Source of the DNA: UBA5336 sp038526245
GTDB lineage: Bacteria; Pseudomonadota; Alphaproteobacteria; Caulobacterales; Hyphomonadaceae
Length of the DNA stretch: 64,000 nt
NCBI GenBank assembly: GCA_038526245.1
Contig: JBCBGZ010000006.1
Coordinates: 1 to 64,000 of the forward strand
Reading direction: 5' to 3'
Shown here: positions 6,995 to 15,328 of the stretch, piece after piece
How positions within the stretch are numbered: position 1 is the first letter of the stretch
How the letters are laid out: each line of letters starts with the position of its first letter
Made by a program: the position numbers and the translations under genes
Notes under the pieces: generated by a model
The model's input: only the letters and a program-made list of their open reading frames with translations
Database searches by the model: none
What the model was told of the DNA's origin: nothing

Positions 6995-7537
6995 ATGAAG
7001 ACCCAAGTATTTGATGCCAGAGAGATAAAGAGGCGATTTGGGCAGACCAGCGTTCAAAAGGCCGAAAACAACTTGAACACAACTAGGTCTCTAAATGAAT
7101 CCGCAGCGCTCCGTCTTGAGAGGCTTGATATATTTCTATGTCATGCAATGATAGTCAAAAAGTTGGTTGATGCATTTCTTAAAATGCTCGAAAGCATGGG
7201 GTTTAAGGTATGCGTTGATTGGATAATTGATAAGAATTCAAGAAACAAAAAGATTAGCGGGGACAATGCTGATCTATTAAAGCGCCGCATGAAGCAATGC
7301 GATAGACTTGTATATCTGTGTACGCCGAATTCTAGCGACTCAAAATGGTGCCCATGGGAGATCGGTATATTTGACCAGATGAAATCTAAAGTATTTGTCG
7401 CTGTAGCATCAGATTCTTCAGACTTTGCAATAGGTCAGGAATACTTAGAGCTATATCCTCGTTTATTTGCAGAAGATGGGTTCCTCAATAGGTCCCGTAT
7501 GAGGTATGAGACTGATACCACTTACAAAGTATTTTGA
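6995..7537 (+). CDS. TIR-domain protein, third gene of the membrane-TIR-TIR operon
   Basis: 180 residues. A basic N-terminal extension (~1-44) precedes a TIR domain: LDIFLCHA (strand A), a helix with LVDAFLKMLESMGFKVCVDW, KRRMKQCDRLVYLCTPNSSDSKWCPWEIGIFDQMKSKVFVAV. Glu122 in WCPWEIGIFD occupies the usual catalytic position of NAD-consuming TIRs. It starts two bases after the preceding stop, with AGGAAG upstream, so it is almost certainly co-transcribed with the two genes before it. Whether it makes a signal, degrades NAD+ as effector, or senses infection cannot be decided from sequence. The following ~140 bases to uvrB are AT-rich and show no gene. Confidence 0.75.
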   Translation: MKTQVFDAREIKRRFGQTSVQKAENNLNTTRSLNESAALRLERLDIFLCHAMIVKKLVDAFLKMLESMGFKVCVDWIIDKNSRNKKISGDNADLLKRRMKQCDRLVYLCTPNSSDSKWCPWEIGIFDQMKSKVFVAVASDSSDFAIGQEYLELYPRLFAEDGFLNRSRMRYETDTTYKVF

Positions 7538-7677
7538 TCAAAATATGCCATTTCGTTGAGTACTAATCCGGGCTGCAAATGAGATAACCATACACCTTTT
7601 CTGCTACGCCCTAGTGACGCGCTCAGAATTTCTTTGATCCAGTAGAACAAGCTTTCCAGTTTGTAGAAGCGCATCGC

Positions 7678-9864
7678 TCAAACCCCCAACTCCGCTTCCC
7701 GCAGCTTCTTCACCTCATCCCGCAACCTCGCCGCTTCCTCGAATTCCAGATTGGCGGCGGCGTCTCGCATGCGGCGTTCCAGGTCGGCGATGGCCGCTTG
7801 CATGTTATGACCGGGCTCGCCTGCAAGTGGCAAGGCGGGGCTTTCTGCAACCCCACGGCGATCGCGGCGGGATTTGCCGCCCTTGAGCTGGGTGTGTGAG
7901 CCGGTGGAGCGTTTCTCGCCGAGCTCGCCCAGTATGTCGGCCACGTCGCGTTTGATCGTGGTTGGCGTGATGCCGTGTTCCTCATTATGGGCGATCTGTT
8001 TCGCGCGCCGCCGCTCGGTCTCGTCCATGGCGCGCTGCATGCTGCCCGTCACCTTGTCGGCATAGAGGATGACGCGCGCCTCGGCATTGCGCGCCGCGCG
8101 GCCAATGGTCTGCACCAGGCTGGTCTCTGAGCGCAGGAAGCCCTCCTTGTCCGCATCCAGGATGCAGACCAGCCCGCATTCGGGAATGTCGAGCCCCTCG
8201 CGCAGCAGGTTGATGCCCACCAGCACGTCGAACTCGCCCAACCGCAGGTCGCGGATGATCTCGATGCGCTCCACCGTGTCGATGTCGGAGTGCATGTAGC
8301 GCACGCGGATGCCCTGTTCGGTGAGATATTCGGTGAGGTCCTCGGCCATTTTCTTGGTCAGCGTGGTGACCAGGGTGCGGTGGCCCTTGGCGGCGGTCTC
8401 GCGGATCTCGGCCAGGGCATCGTCGACCTGGTTGGCACCCTCGGTCGAGACCGGGCGCACGGTGACCGGCGGATCGAGCAGGCCCGTGGGGCGGATCACC
8501 TGTTCGGTGAACACCCCGCCCGTGCGCTCCATCTCCCAGGGGCCGGGCGTGGCGCTGACATGCACGGTCTGCGGGCGCATGGCGTCCCATTCCTCAAAGC
8601 GCAGGGGCCGGTTATCGGCGCAGCTCGGCAGGCGGAAGCCATATTCGGCCAAGGTGCGCTTGCGGTTGAAGTCGCCGCGGAACATGGCGCCGATCTGGGG
8701 CACGGTCTGGTGGCTCTCATCGACGAAGAGCAGCGCATTGTCGGGGATGTATTCGAACAGGGTGGGCGGCGGCTCGCCGGGCTTGCGCCCGGTCAGGTAG
8801 CGCGAATAGTTCTCGATGCCGTTGCAGGAGCCCGTGGCGGCGAGCATTTCAAGATCGTATTGCGTGCGCTGTTCGATGCGCTGGGCTTCGAGCAGTTTCC
8901 CGTTCTTCTCGAAATGGGCGATGGTGTCTTTCAGCTCCGCCTTGATGTTGGCGATGGCCTGGTTGGCCGTGGGCCGGGGCGTCACATAGTGGCTGTTGGC
9001 GTAGATCTTCACCGCGGGCATCTGGTCCATCTTGCGCCCGGTGAGCGGGTCGAACTCGGTGATGCTTTCCAGCTCGTCGCCGAAGAAAGACAGCTTCCAG
9101 GCGCGGTCCTCATAGTGGGCGGGGAAGATGTCGATCACATCGCCCTTGATGCGGAACGAGCCACGCACGAAATTCACGTCATTGCGGGTGTATTGCAGGG
9201 CGACCAGCTTCTGGGCGACCTCGCGCGGGTCCATCATCATGCCTTCCTCGATCTTGAAGGTCATGGAGGTGTAGGTCTCAACCGAGCCGATGCCATAGAT
9301 GCATGAGACGGACGCCACGATGATGGTGTCGTCGCGCTCGAGGATGGCGCGGGTGGCCGAGTGGCGCATCCGGTCGATGGCCTCGTTGATGGAGGATTCC
9401 TTCTCGATATAGAGGTCGCGGTTCGGGACGTAGGCTTCGGGCTGGTAATAGTCGTAATAGGAGACGAAATACTCGACCGCGTTCTCCGGGAAGAAGCTTT
9501 TGAACTCGCCATAGAGCTGGGCAGCGAGGGTCTTGTTGGGCGCCAGGATCAGGGCCGGGCGCTGGGTTTCCTCGATGATCTTGGCCATGGTGAAGGTCTT
9601 GCCCGTGCCCGTGGCGCCGAGGAGGACCTGGTCTCGCTCGCCCTGCTCGCTGATGCCCTCGACGAGCTCTGGGATGGCCGTGCGCTGGTCGCCGGCGGGC
9701 GCATAGGGCGCGTCCAGCTTGAAGCGCCGCCCGCCCTCCAGCTTGTCCCACTCGCGCTCGGGTCGGTGCGGCGCCCAATGGTCCGGCGCGCCCACGACAT
9801 TGGCGAAGGCTTCAAACTCGAAAATGGCGGCGGCGTCAGAAACGCCTTTGAGGGGACTGGGCAT
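7678..9864 (-). CDS. uvrB: Excinuclease ABC subunit B
   Basis: A 728-residue DNA damage-loading helicase of nucleotide excision repair, which takes DNA from UvrA and recruits UvrC. Visible motifs: Walker A GATGTGKT (83-90), the beta-hairpin YYDYYQPEAYVP, the DEAD-box-like DESH, TATPG-type motif (SATPGPWE), the C-terminal helicase motifs (TIGRAARN), and a final UVR coiled segment (ADLERRMRDAAANLEFEEAARLRDE). About 55 residues precede the conserved core (APAGDQRTAI), a common alphaproteobacterial extension. Only 30 bases separate it from the small gene upstream on the same strand, leaving little room for its own promoter. Confidence 0.97.
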   Translation of the reverse strand: MPSPLKGVSDAAAIFEFEAFANVVGAPDHWAPHRPEREWDKLEGGRRFKLDAPYAPAGDQRTAIPELVEGISEQGERDQVLLGATGTGKTFTMAKIIEETQRPALILAPNKTLAAQLYGEFKSFFPENAVEYFVSYYDYYQPEAYVPNRDLYIEKESSINEAIDRMRHSATRAILERDDTIIVASVSCIYGIGSVETYTSMTFKIEEGMMMDPREVAQKLVALQYTRNDVNFVRGSFRIKGDVIDIFPAHYEDRAWKLSFFGDELESITEFDPLTGRKMDQMPAVKIYANSHYVTPRPTANQAIANIKAELKDTIAHFEKNGKLLEAQRIEQRTQYDLEMLAATGSCNGIENYSRYLTGRKPGEPPPTLFEYIPDNALLFVDESHQTVPQIGAMFRGDFNRKRTLAEYGFRLPSCADNRPLRFEEWDAMRPQTVHVSATPGPWEMERTGGVFTEQVIRPTGLLDPPVTVRPVSTEGANQVDDALAEIRETAAKGHRTLVTTLTKKMAEDLTEYLTEQGIRVRYMHSDIDTVERIEIIRDLRLGEFDVLVGINLLREGLDIPECGLVCILDADKEGFLRSETSLVQTIGRAARNAEARVILYADKVTGSMQRAMDETERRRAKQIAHNEEHGITPTTIKRDVADILGELGEKRSTGSHTQLKGGKSRRDRRGVAESPALPLAGEPGHNMQAAIADLERRMRDAAANLEFEEAARLRDEVKKLREAELGV

Positions 9865-9894
9865 GGGGGGAATGTAGGGGGAAACAGACGGTTT

Positions 9895-10317
9895 CTAAGA
9901 CATAGAACTAACAAACCGGTCAGCCATCTCTTTGGCGGTGACGTCGCTGGTCTTGGAGGCCAGCCATTTGACCGCTCCTACCGCACTTTTCTTCGATGCC
10001 GCCGTTGGAACGGGTAACCCAGCATCGAACTTTTGAGCAAAGTTCACCAGAGCTTTCGCCGCTTCCCCCGACTTCATTTGACGGGCTTTGTAAAACTTAT
10101 TGAGCGTGTCCGTTGCAGATTTCAGCTCTGGGCTTACGGGCTTTTTGGCCTTGGTCTTGCGGACTGGCTTTGCGTTCAACTCTTCCCACCGGGCGGAAAA
10201 CCCACGTGGCCCGAGATCTATCGCAAGCTTCGCCAGATCCTCAATGCTCTTCGGAGTTACTTCGAAACTCGGCGTTGCCTTAAGCTTTTTGAGCAAATTG
10301 TCGGGTGTCTGCGTCAT
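9895..10317 (-). CDS. Small basic helical protein paired with TIR-ParA
   Basis: 140 residues, rich in Lys and Ala, mostly predicted helical, with no signal peptide or membrane segment. Segments: LLKKLKATPSFEVTPKSIEDLAKLAIDLG, then the basic KPVRKTKAKKPVSPELKSATDTLNKFY, and the C-terminal AVGAVKWLASKTSDVTAKEMADRF. I do not recognise a family. It overlaps the end of the TIR-ParA gene by 38 bases in another frame, so the two are translationally linked and probably function together. By analogy with ParA partners it could stimulate the ATPase or bind DNA, and the basic stretch is compatible with nucleic-acid binding, but this is inference. Confidence 0.65.
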   Translation of the reverse strand: MTQTPDNLLKKLKATPSFEVTPKSIEDLAKLAIDLGPRGFSARWEELNAKPVRKTKAKKPVSPELKSATDTLNKFYKARQMKSGEAAKALVNFAQKFDAGLPVPTAASKKSAVGAVKWLASKTSDVTAKEMADRFVSSMS

Positions 10318-11743
10318 TTAGCACATCCAATTTGGTAATACGAACAACTTCTTCCGCCACGCTACTCAGGCGACTAGCTAATCTGGCACCATACGACCCC
10401 CGATAAAGATGTTGAGCAAGTCGGAAAAAACTAACCGCATCGCCGCCATCATTGTAAGCCTGCAGCATCGCTGTTTCAGGAATGTGGGTATCCAAGAGAG
10501 TTACACCTTCGCCAGCTGTCCTCAAAAGCTCGGCAACTATCTTCGCAGCTTTTCCTGTCTTGGTGTCCTCGAAAAGTTGATTCAGTTTCCGTGGATCGTC
10601 CATCGCTGAACGCACGACAGGAATGAATTCCTCATCCCAAGTCGGAAGCGCATTCAGTATACCAATAATTTTTGGTGGATGGGCCAATGCGAAGGCGGTT
10701 CCCAGTAGGCTCTTAAGCCCCTGCAGCCCTTTCAATGAGTAGATGTCGGGTCGTATCGGACAAACAATATGAGTGGAGTAAGACAATGCGCACTTGATCA
10801 TAAACGAGGACGACGGGTTTAGGTCAATGATCACCGCGTCGTACTCTTTGCGAGCCTCGTTGATTGCTCTAGCGAAATTCGCTTCGAGGTGTTTCAGATC
10901 GTCGTTGGCTGTAGGAAGAGTATACTTCACAAGCTCGAACTGGCCCGGGACTACGAACACTGACCCATGCTGCTTTGCGGAACCCGACAAGTCGGCAAGC
11001 GCCGAATTCCCGATTTTAGTGGCTATTCGGTTTAACTCTGGGCGTTCAATAGCAGCCGGCGAGCATCTTGTGAGAGGTGAGCGCGGGCTAGGCGCTCCGT
11101 ACACCAAGCTCTTTTCAAACAGTGAGAGTACGGATTGATCTTCAGCAACGAGTTCTGCATGCTTCGCAGCAGGTAGAACGAATTGCGTGAGATTTGCCTG
11201 CGGGTCGAGGTCAATCATCAAGATCGAAAACCGATCACGTCCAGCCAATGCGCTTGAAATCTGCGCGGCGAGAGTGGTCTTTCCAACACCGCCTTTTAGA
11301 TTTGAAAATGAGATAACAGGAGCAATTCGCCCCCAATGTCGCTTGACTGCCCTAACCAGCGGCTTGAGATCACCAAGCTTTCCGCTTTTTCCAACCGCGT
11401 CCAAGCTATGCAGTAAGGTCAGTCGCTCGATGACAGGACCTTCAACTGCCTCAAAAGTTCCGCGAACTAAAACAGGGATAATTGGCTTGTCCGCTGCTTC
11501 GGCGATCTGAATCTCAGAGAGAACTTCTCTCGAAACCGCTGAATCCGGCGAAATCAGAACAACTAGAGTTTTAGAGTTTTTGATCCCCTCAGTCAGCGCC
11601 GGACGCCACGGTTCGCCGAGATTCAGATCCTTAATGTCCTGAAACACTGGTAGCGCGTGATCTCGAAATGCACTGACAACACGTTCCGCTATAAATGCGT
11701 CTTCTCTGGCATAACTTAAAAACGCAGCAGCTTCGTTAGGCAT
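10280..11743 (-). CDS. TIR domain fused to a ParA/MinD-type ATPase
   Basis: 487 residues. The N-terminal TIR domain (~4-115: AAFLSYAREDAFIAERVVSAF ... KTLVVLISPDSAVSREVLSEIQIAEAADKPIIPVL) has candidate catalytic Glu77. It is followed by a ParA-type P-loop ATPase starting at ~142 (PVISFSNLKGGVGKTTLAAQ), with the deviant Walker A lysine at 150 and a Walker B in YDAVIIDLNPSSSF. The ParA part is complete to the C-terminus. TIR domains in prokaryotes mostly consume NAD+ or make NAD-derived signals; ParA dimerises on ATP and DNA. A fused protein could couple ATP-driven assembly to NADase activity. The ATG at 11743 is chosen because GGGGGT precedes it; the frame runs to 11773. It lies between zapE and uvrB and is visibly AT-richer than both. 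Confidence 0.85.
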   Translation of the reverse strand: MPNEAAAFLSYAREDAFIAERVVSAFRDHALPVFQDIKDLNLGEPWRPALTEGIKNSKTLVVLISPDSAVSREVLSEIQIAEAADKPIIPVLVRGTFEAVEGPVIERLTLLHSLDAVGKSGKLGDLKPLVRAVKRHWGRIAPVISFSNLKGGVGKTTLAAQISSALAGRDRFSILMIDLDPQANLTQFVLPAAKHAELVAEDQSVLSLFEKSLVYGAPSPRSPLTRCSPAAIERPELNRIATKIGNSALADLSGSAKQHGSVFVVPGQFELVKYTLPTANDDLKHLEANFARAINEARKEYDAVIIDLNPSSSFMIKCALSYSTHIVCPIRPDIYSLKGLQGLKSLLGTAFALAHPPKIIGILNALPTWDEEFIPVVRSAMDDPRKLNQLFEDTKTGKAAKIVAELLRTAGEGVTLLDTHIPETAMLQAYNDGGDAVSFFRLAQHLYRGSYGARLASRLSSVAEEVVRITKLDVLNDADTRQFAQKA

Positions 11744-11806
11744 GTGACCCCCAAAGTTTCGCAAACGTAACATAAGGGATTATCGCCATCTAGTTGAACA
11801 AAAGGG

Positions 11807-12955
11807 CTACGCCCCCTCTGCCACCACTTCATGCTCCGCGCTTAAATAAGCCTCGCCGCGCATTTCGTGGAGGCGGCTGGCGGTGCGTTGGAATTCGAAG
11901 CTGCCGTCGCCTTTGGGGTAGAGGTCGTCCGGGGCGGCGGCGGCGGTGGCGATGAGTTTGGTCTTGGCCTCGTAGAGCGCATCGATCAGGGCGACGAAGC
12001 GGGCGGCCTCATTACGTTTATCGGGCGTCAGGGCGGGCACGCCGTCGAGCATCAGCGTGTGGAAGGTGCTGGCCAGGGCCAGATAGTCTGACGGGCCGAG
12101 GGGGCGTGCGCACAGTTCTACAAAGCTCATCCGCGCCACGCCGGCCGCCTCGCGCGGGATGGGCAGCTTCCGGCCCTTGATGGTGAGCGCGCAGGACTGG
12201 GGCTCCGCGCCGAGGGTCAGCGCGTGCCAATGGGCGTCCATGGCGGCGTCGGCGTCCGCGCCCAGGGGCGTATGCCAGACCGGCGTGCCGGTGAGGTGCT
12301 CCAGGCGATAATCCCACGCGCTGGCCAGTTCGCGCACCTCGCAGCGCGCTTTCAACAGGGCGATGAAGGGGGTGAAGAGCTGGCGGTTGATGCCATGCTT
12401 GTAGAGGTCGTCCGGCACGCGATTTGACGTCGCCACCACAGTGACGCCGCGGGCGAACAGGGCCTCGAACAGGCGCGAGAGGATCATGGCATCGGCGATC
12501 TGGGTGACCTGGAATTCGTCAAAGCAGAGCAGGCGCGCAGTGGCGGCGATCTCCTTGGCGGCGGGCGCGATGGGGTCGTCGCCTGCGCCTTTCACGCGCC
12601 AGGGGCTGCGCCGGCGTTCACTGTCGCTGAGGGCGCGCCAGGCGGCAATCTTGTCGTGCACCCCGGCCATGAATTCGTGGAAGTGGACGCGGCGTTTCTC
12701 GCCTTCGGGCACGGGCGCCAGGGCGAAGAACATGTCCATCAGCATGGATTTGCCACGCCCGACACCGCCCCAGAGGTAAAGCCCCCTTGCGGGCTCTGGC
12801 TTGGAGAACCAGCCGCCGGGCTTCGCGGTGCGGATGCGCTCGGCCACGGCGTCGAGCCAGGCGGCGGCCTTGGCCTGCTCGGGATCCTCGCGCAATGCGC
12901 CAGCGGCAATGCGGGCGGCGAGTGCGTCGCTGACCGTCGCGACGGGATCAGGCAA
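11807..12955 (-). CDS. zapE: AFG1-like ATPase / cell division protein ZapE
   Basis: A 382-residue AAA-type ATPase of the AFG1/ZapE family. Walker A is GGVGRGKS (63-70); VHFHEFMAGVHDKI, LLCFDEFQVTQIADAMIL (Walker B with family-specific FDEFQV) and VVATSNRVPDDLYKHG are diagnostic. ZapE binds FtsZ and influences division under low oxygen or stress in E. coli; the mitochondrial relatives handle protein quality control. The start overlaps the rhomboid gene end by eight bases, so the two are an operon. The TIR-ParA cassette begins about 60 bases downstream. Confidence 0.93.
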   Translation of the reverse strand: MPDPVATVSDALAARIAAGALREDPEQAKAAAWLDAVAERIRTAKPGGWFSKPEPARGLYLWGGVGRGKSMLMDMFFALAPVPEGEKRRVHFHEFMAGVHDKIAAWRALSDSERRRSPWRVKGAGDDPIAPAAKEIAATARLLCFDEFQVTQIADAMILSRLFEALFARGVTVVATSNRVPDDLYKHGINRQLFTPFIALLKARCEVRELASAWDYRLEHLTGTPVWHTPLGADADAAMDAHWHALTLGAEPQSCALTIKGRKLPIPREAAGVARMSFVELCARPLGPSDYLALASTFHTLMLDGVPALTPDKRNEAARFVALIDALYEAKTKLIATAAAAPDDLYPKGDGSFEFQRTASRLHEMRGEAYLSAEHEVVAEGA

Positions 12956-13553
12956 GGCCGAAGGCTCCGAGAAACGCCGTGATGGCGCGGGGCTCGACCA
13001 TGGCGGTCAGCACGAGGCCCGCCAGGGCGCCGCCAAGGTGGGCGCCATGGGCGATGATCGCGTTCTGGCGCTGGGAGAGGTAAAGGCTGATGCCGATATA
13101 CGCCGCGCCGAACACGATGGCGGGCATGGGGATGAAGAAGAAGCTGAGCTGGGCCAGGGGGGCAAACAGGCAGAAGCTGAGGATAATGCCTGACACCGCG
13201 CCGGACGCGCCAACGGCGGAATAGTTCAGCTGGCGCCGCTTGTCCCAGAGCATCCAGGCCGACGCGCCCAGCAGGGAGCCGAAATAGACGATGAGATAGC
13301 CTGCTGGGCCTAGCACTTGTTCCAGAATGCGCCCGAACAGGTACAGGGCGTACATATTGAACAACAGATGCATCGGGTCGACGTGGAGAAAGCCCGACGT
13401 CACCACACGGTGCCACTCATTGCCCTTGGTGACATTGCCGACGCGGAACAGGTTCTGCTCGTAGAAGTCCCGATTTGAAAAGGCATAGAAGCTGGCCGCC
13501 AGATTGGCCGCGATCAGCGCCGTGGTGATCGGAAAATCGGTTAGAAAGTTCAT
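12948..13553 (-). CDS. Rhomboid-family intramembrane serine protease
   Basis: 201 residues with about six membrane helices. The catalytic serine lies in GASGAVSG (Ser117), and the catalytic histidine in AHLGGALAGL (His172). HVDPMHLLFNMYALYLFG is the conserved second-helix motif with the His/Asn oxyanion residues. Rhomboids cleave membrane proteins within or near their helices; substrates cannot be deduced. The stop overlaps the start of zapE. Confidence 0.92.
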   Translation of the reverse strand: MNFLTDFPITTALIAANLAASFYAFSNRDFYEQNLFRVGNVTKGNEWHRVVTSGFLHVDPMHLLFNMYALYLFGRILEQVLGPAGYLIVYFGSLLGASAWMLWDKRRQLNYSAVGASGAVSGIILSFCLFAPLAQLSFFFIPMPAIVFGAAYIGISLYLSQRQNAIIAHGAHLGGALAGLVLTAMVEPRAITAFLGAFGLA

Positions 13554-13634
13554 GGGGCCCGCCCGGTGTCAGTGTAGCCCGCTGTTTGGCCGAAACCTGT
13601 CAGGCGGGCAAGGCTTTGCGCGTGGCGGGGGCGG

Positions 13635-14393
13635 TCAGGTGCCGCGTGTGTCGCCATGGGCGTGGATGTGGAGGCGGTCGCTGAACTGGTAGCCATGGGC
13701 GGCGCAGGCGGCTTTTATCCAGGGCGTGCGGGCGCGCAGCGTGTCGCTGTCAGTGCCTTCGGGCATCAGCCATATCCGGTGTGCGGGCATGCCGACCGCC
13801 GCGGCGATGTCAGACACCTCGGCGAGGTCTTCCGCGGTTTCGACGACAAATTTGAACACCGCGCGGGGATCTTCGGCATAGGCGACCAGTAAAGTCTCCT
13901 TGCGGCGCAGGGCCAGCGGATTGCCCGAATGGGCGAGCTTGGGGGAGACGTTGAACTGGTCGATCAAAGTGAGGGCATCGCCCCTTGGCGCGATGGTACC
14001 ATTCGTCTCGATTTCGATGATCCAGTCCGCATCGGCGTTTTTCAATGCCCGGCAGAGGCGCGCAACGTTGGCCTGCTGAAGCAATGGCTCACCCCCAGTA
14101 ATCACCAGGCGTCTGCAGTCCCGCGCCGTCAGGTTGGCGACCAGATCCTCGATGGCAAGGTCTACCGTTTCGCTGGCGCGGTCGAACTTGGCCGGGGTGC
14201 CGGGCTTGTCTCGGCGGTGGGCAAAGTCCGAGCCTTCAAAGTTCCATGTATAGGGCGTGTCGCACCAGACGCAGTGCAGATTGCATTGGGACAGGCGCAC
14301 GAAAATGCAGGGCGTGCCGGCAGACGGGCCTTCGCCCTGGGGCGCTTGGAAGACTTCAGGCTGTCCGGGCGTGATCGTGGCAAGGCGCATCAT
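13635..14393 (-). CDS. queE: 7-carboxy-7-deazaguanine synthase
   Basis: A 252-residue radical-SAM enzyme converting 6-carboxytetrahydropterin to 7-carboxy-7-deazaguanine in queuosine biosynthesis. The cluster cysteines are in CNLHCVWCD (Cys37, Cys41, Cys44; CxxxCxxC). Other family signatures are QGEGPSAGTPCIFVRLSQCN, VITGGEPLLQ and IEIETNGT. Start choice between two adjacent ATGs (14393/14390) is not resolvable. No other queuosine gene is adjacent; the small gene upstream on the same strand may be co-transcribed. Confidence 0.95.
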   Translation of the reverse strand: MMRLATITPGQPEVFQAPQGEGPSAGTPCIFVRLSQCNLHCVWCDTPYTWNFEGSDFAHRRDKPGTPAKFDRASETVDLAIEDLVANLTARDCRRLVITGGEPLLQQANVARLCRALKNADADWIIEIETNGTIAPRGDALTLIDQFNVSPKLAHSGNPLALRRKETLLVAYAEDPRAVFKFVVETAEDLAEVSDIAAAVGMPAHRIWLMPEGTDSDTLRARTPWIKAACAAHGYQFSDRLHIHAHGDTRGT

Positions 14394-14450
14394 GGTGCCG
14401 CGCTTGTAAGCCAGTGGTCGGCAGCAGGCGAGTCCGGTTGCTGCGGCAGA

Positions 14451-14645
14451 CTATGCTGCCTTCGACGCAGGGGCCGCACAATTGGGGCATAGGCCATTCA
14501 CAAGGTCGGAGCGGATCTCATAGCGCACGGCGCGCAAATGGGGGTCATAGGCCATGCGTTCGGTCACAACGGTGACAGCGCATCCGCGCTGTTTCCAATA
14601 GGACTGTATCTTCTTCGCCAAGGTTTCTGCCTGGTCTTTCGTCAT
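14451..14645 (-). CDS. Small conserved-looking hypothetical protein
   Basis: 64 residues (MTKDQAETLAKKIQSYWKQR ... YEIRSDLVNGLCPNCAAPASKAA). A strong GGGAGG seven bases before the ATG supports expression. The fold looks alpha-beta with a short C-terminal CPNC pair that could bind metal only weakly on its own. Probably co-transcribed with queE. No function is known to me. Confidence 0.65.
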   Translation of the reverse strand: MTKDQAETLAKKIQSYWKQRGCAVTVVTERMAYDPHLRAVRYEIRSDLVNGLCPNCAAPASKAA

Positions 14646-14839
14646 GTCTCGGCCTCCCGTTAACCAAGGCCTTGGCGTGCAAGAACGGGTCCGGAGCGTC
14701 AGCGCGGGTGAATTCTGAAAAAGTGCTATTTTTCAGGCGTCTAGCGCATTTCAGGTCTCACCTTGAATAGGCCCTTTCGCAATCTGCAAATGCAAAATGC
14801 CACTCAGGCCCCGATTTTGACCGGCATTTGCGCCGCTAT

Positions 14840-14870
14840 AAAAAAAGCCCGGCACGGGGCCGGGCTCTTT
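14840..14870 (-). terminator. Intrinsic terminator after the response regulator
   Basis: AGCCCGGC at 14846-14853 pairs with GCCGGGCT at 14859-14866 around a five-base loop. Read on the minus strand the stem is followed by seven Ts (14846-14840), just past the stop of the single-domain response regulator. The plus-strand side also has a T-rich tail, so it may work both ways. Confidence 0.8.
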
Positions 14871-14893
14871 GTTTTGGGGGCGCCGAATGTGGC

Positions 14894-15328
14894 TCAGGCC
14901 GCGACAGCGCCCTTGGCAGGGGTGTCGTCCAACTGGCCGAGGAAGAAGTCCTCAAAGGCATCCGGGCGTTGGATAAAGCGATTGAAAGGCAGGCTGCCCT
15001 TACCGACGGCCATGGGGGCGATGTTGGCGCCGCAGCGGCGGGCAGTCTCGTTCACTTCATCGCGGTTTTCGCTGGCCGAGGCGATGGCAATGCGGTGGCG
15101 GCCCATATTTGCGATCCGCGCAACGGTCATGTCGGGATCAAAACTGTCCGGCAGGGTGAGGTCGAGCATCACAAGGTCAAAGCGCTCCAGGCGCAGGCGG
15201 GTTTCCGCCTTGAGCAGCGTGGACGCCATCACAAGGTCTACCTGCACGCGGGCGCGCGCGGCCTTGTCTGCAGCGATCGCCAGCATGTCACGCACCGGCT
15301 CATGGTCTTCGACCCAGAGAACTTTCAT
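14894..15328 (-). CDS. Single-domain response regulator receiver protein
   Basis: 144 residues consisting of one receiver domain and a short tail. Acidic residues are in VLWVEDHEPV (Glu7, Asp8), and the phosphoacceptor Asp56 is in DLVMLDLTLPD. The usual Thr/Ser position is met in IAIASAS, and a lysine follows in AVGKGSLPF. With no output domain it must act through protein contact, CheY-style, or in a phosphorelay. The frame continues upstream to 15871 without a plausible start; ATG 15328 is the first that begins the domain correctly. No kinase is nearby, so its partner is unknown. Confidence 0.8.
   Translation of the reverse strand: MKVLWVEDHEPVRDMLAIAADKAARARVQVDLVMASTLLKAETRLRLERFDLVMLDLTLPDSFDPDMTVARIANMGRHRIAIASASENRDEVNETARRCGANIAPMAVGKGSLPFNRFIQRPDAFEDFFLGQLDDTPAKGAVAA

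Noticed and set aside
8290..9306. Long plus-strand open frame (338 codons) opposite uvrB
   Set aside because: It is antisense to the strongly conserved uvrB frame; its low-complexity Gly/Ala/Asp/His composition is typical of a GC-rich shadow frame and there is no family resemblance.
10027..10045. GAACTTT / AAAGTTC inverted repeat upstream of uvrB as a LexA box
   Set aside because: It lies inside the 140-codon partner gene, and the spacing does not match the alphaproteobacterial direct-repeat SOS box (GTTC-N7-GTTC).
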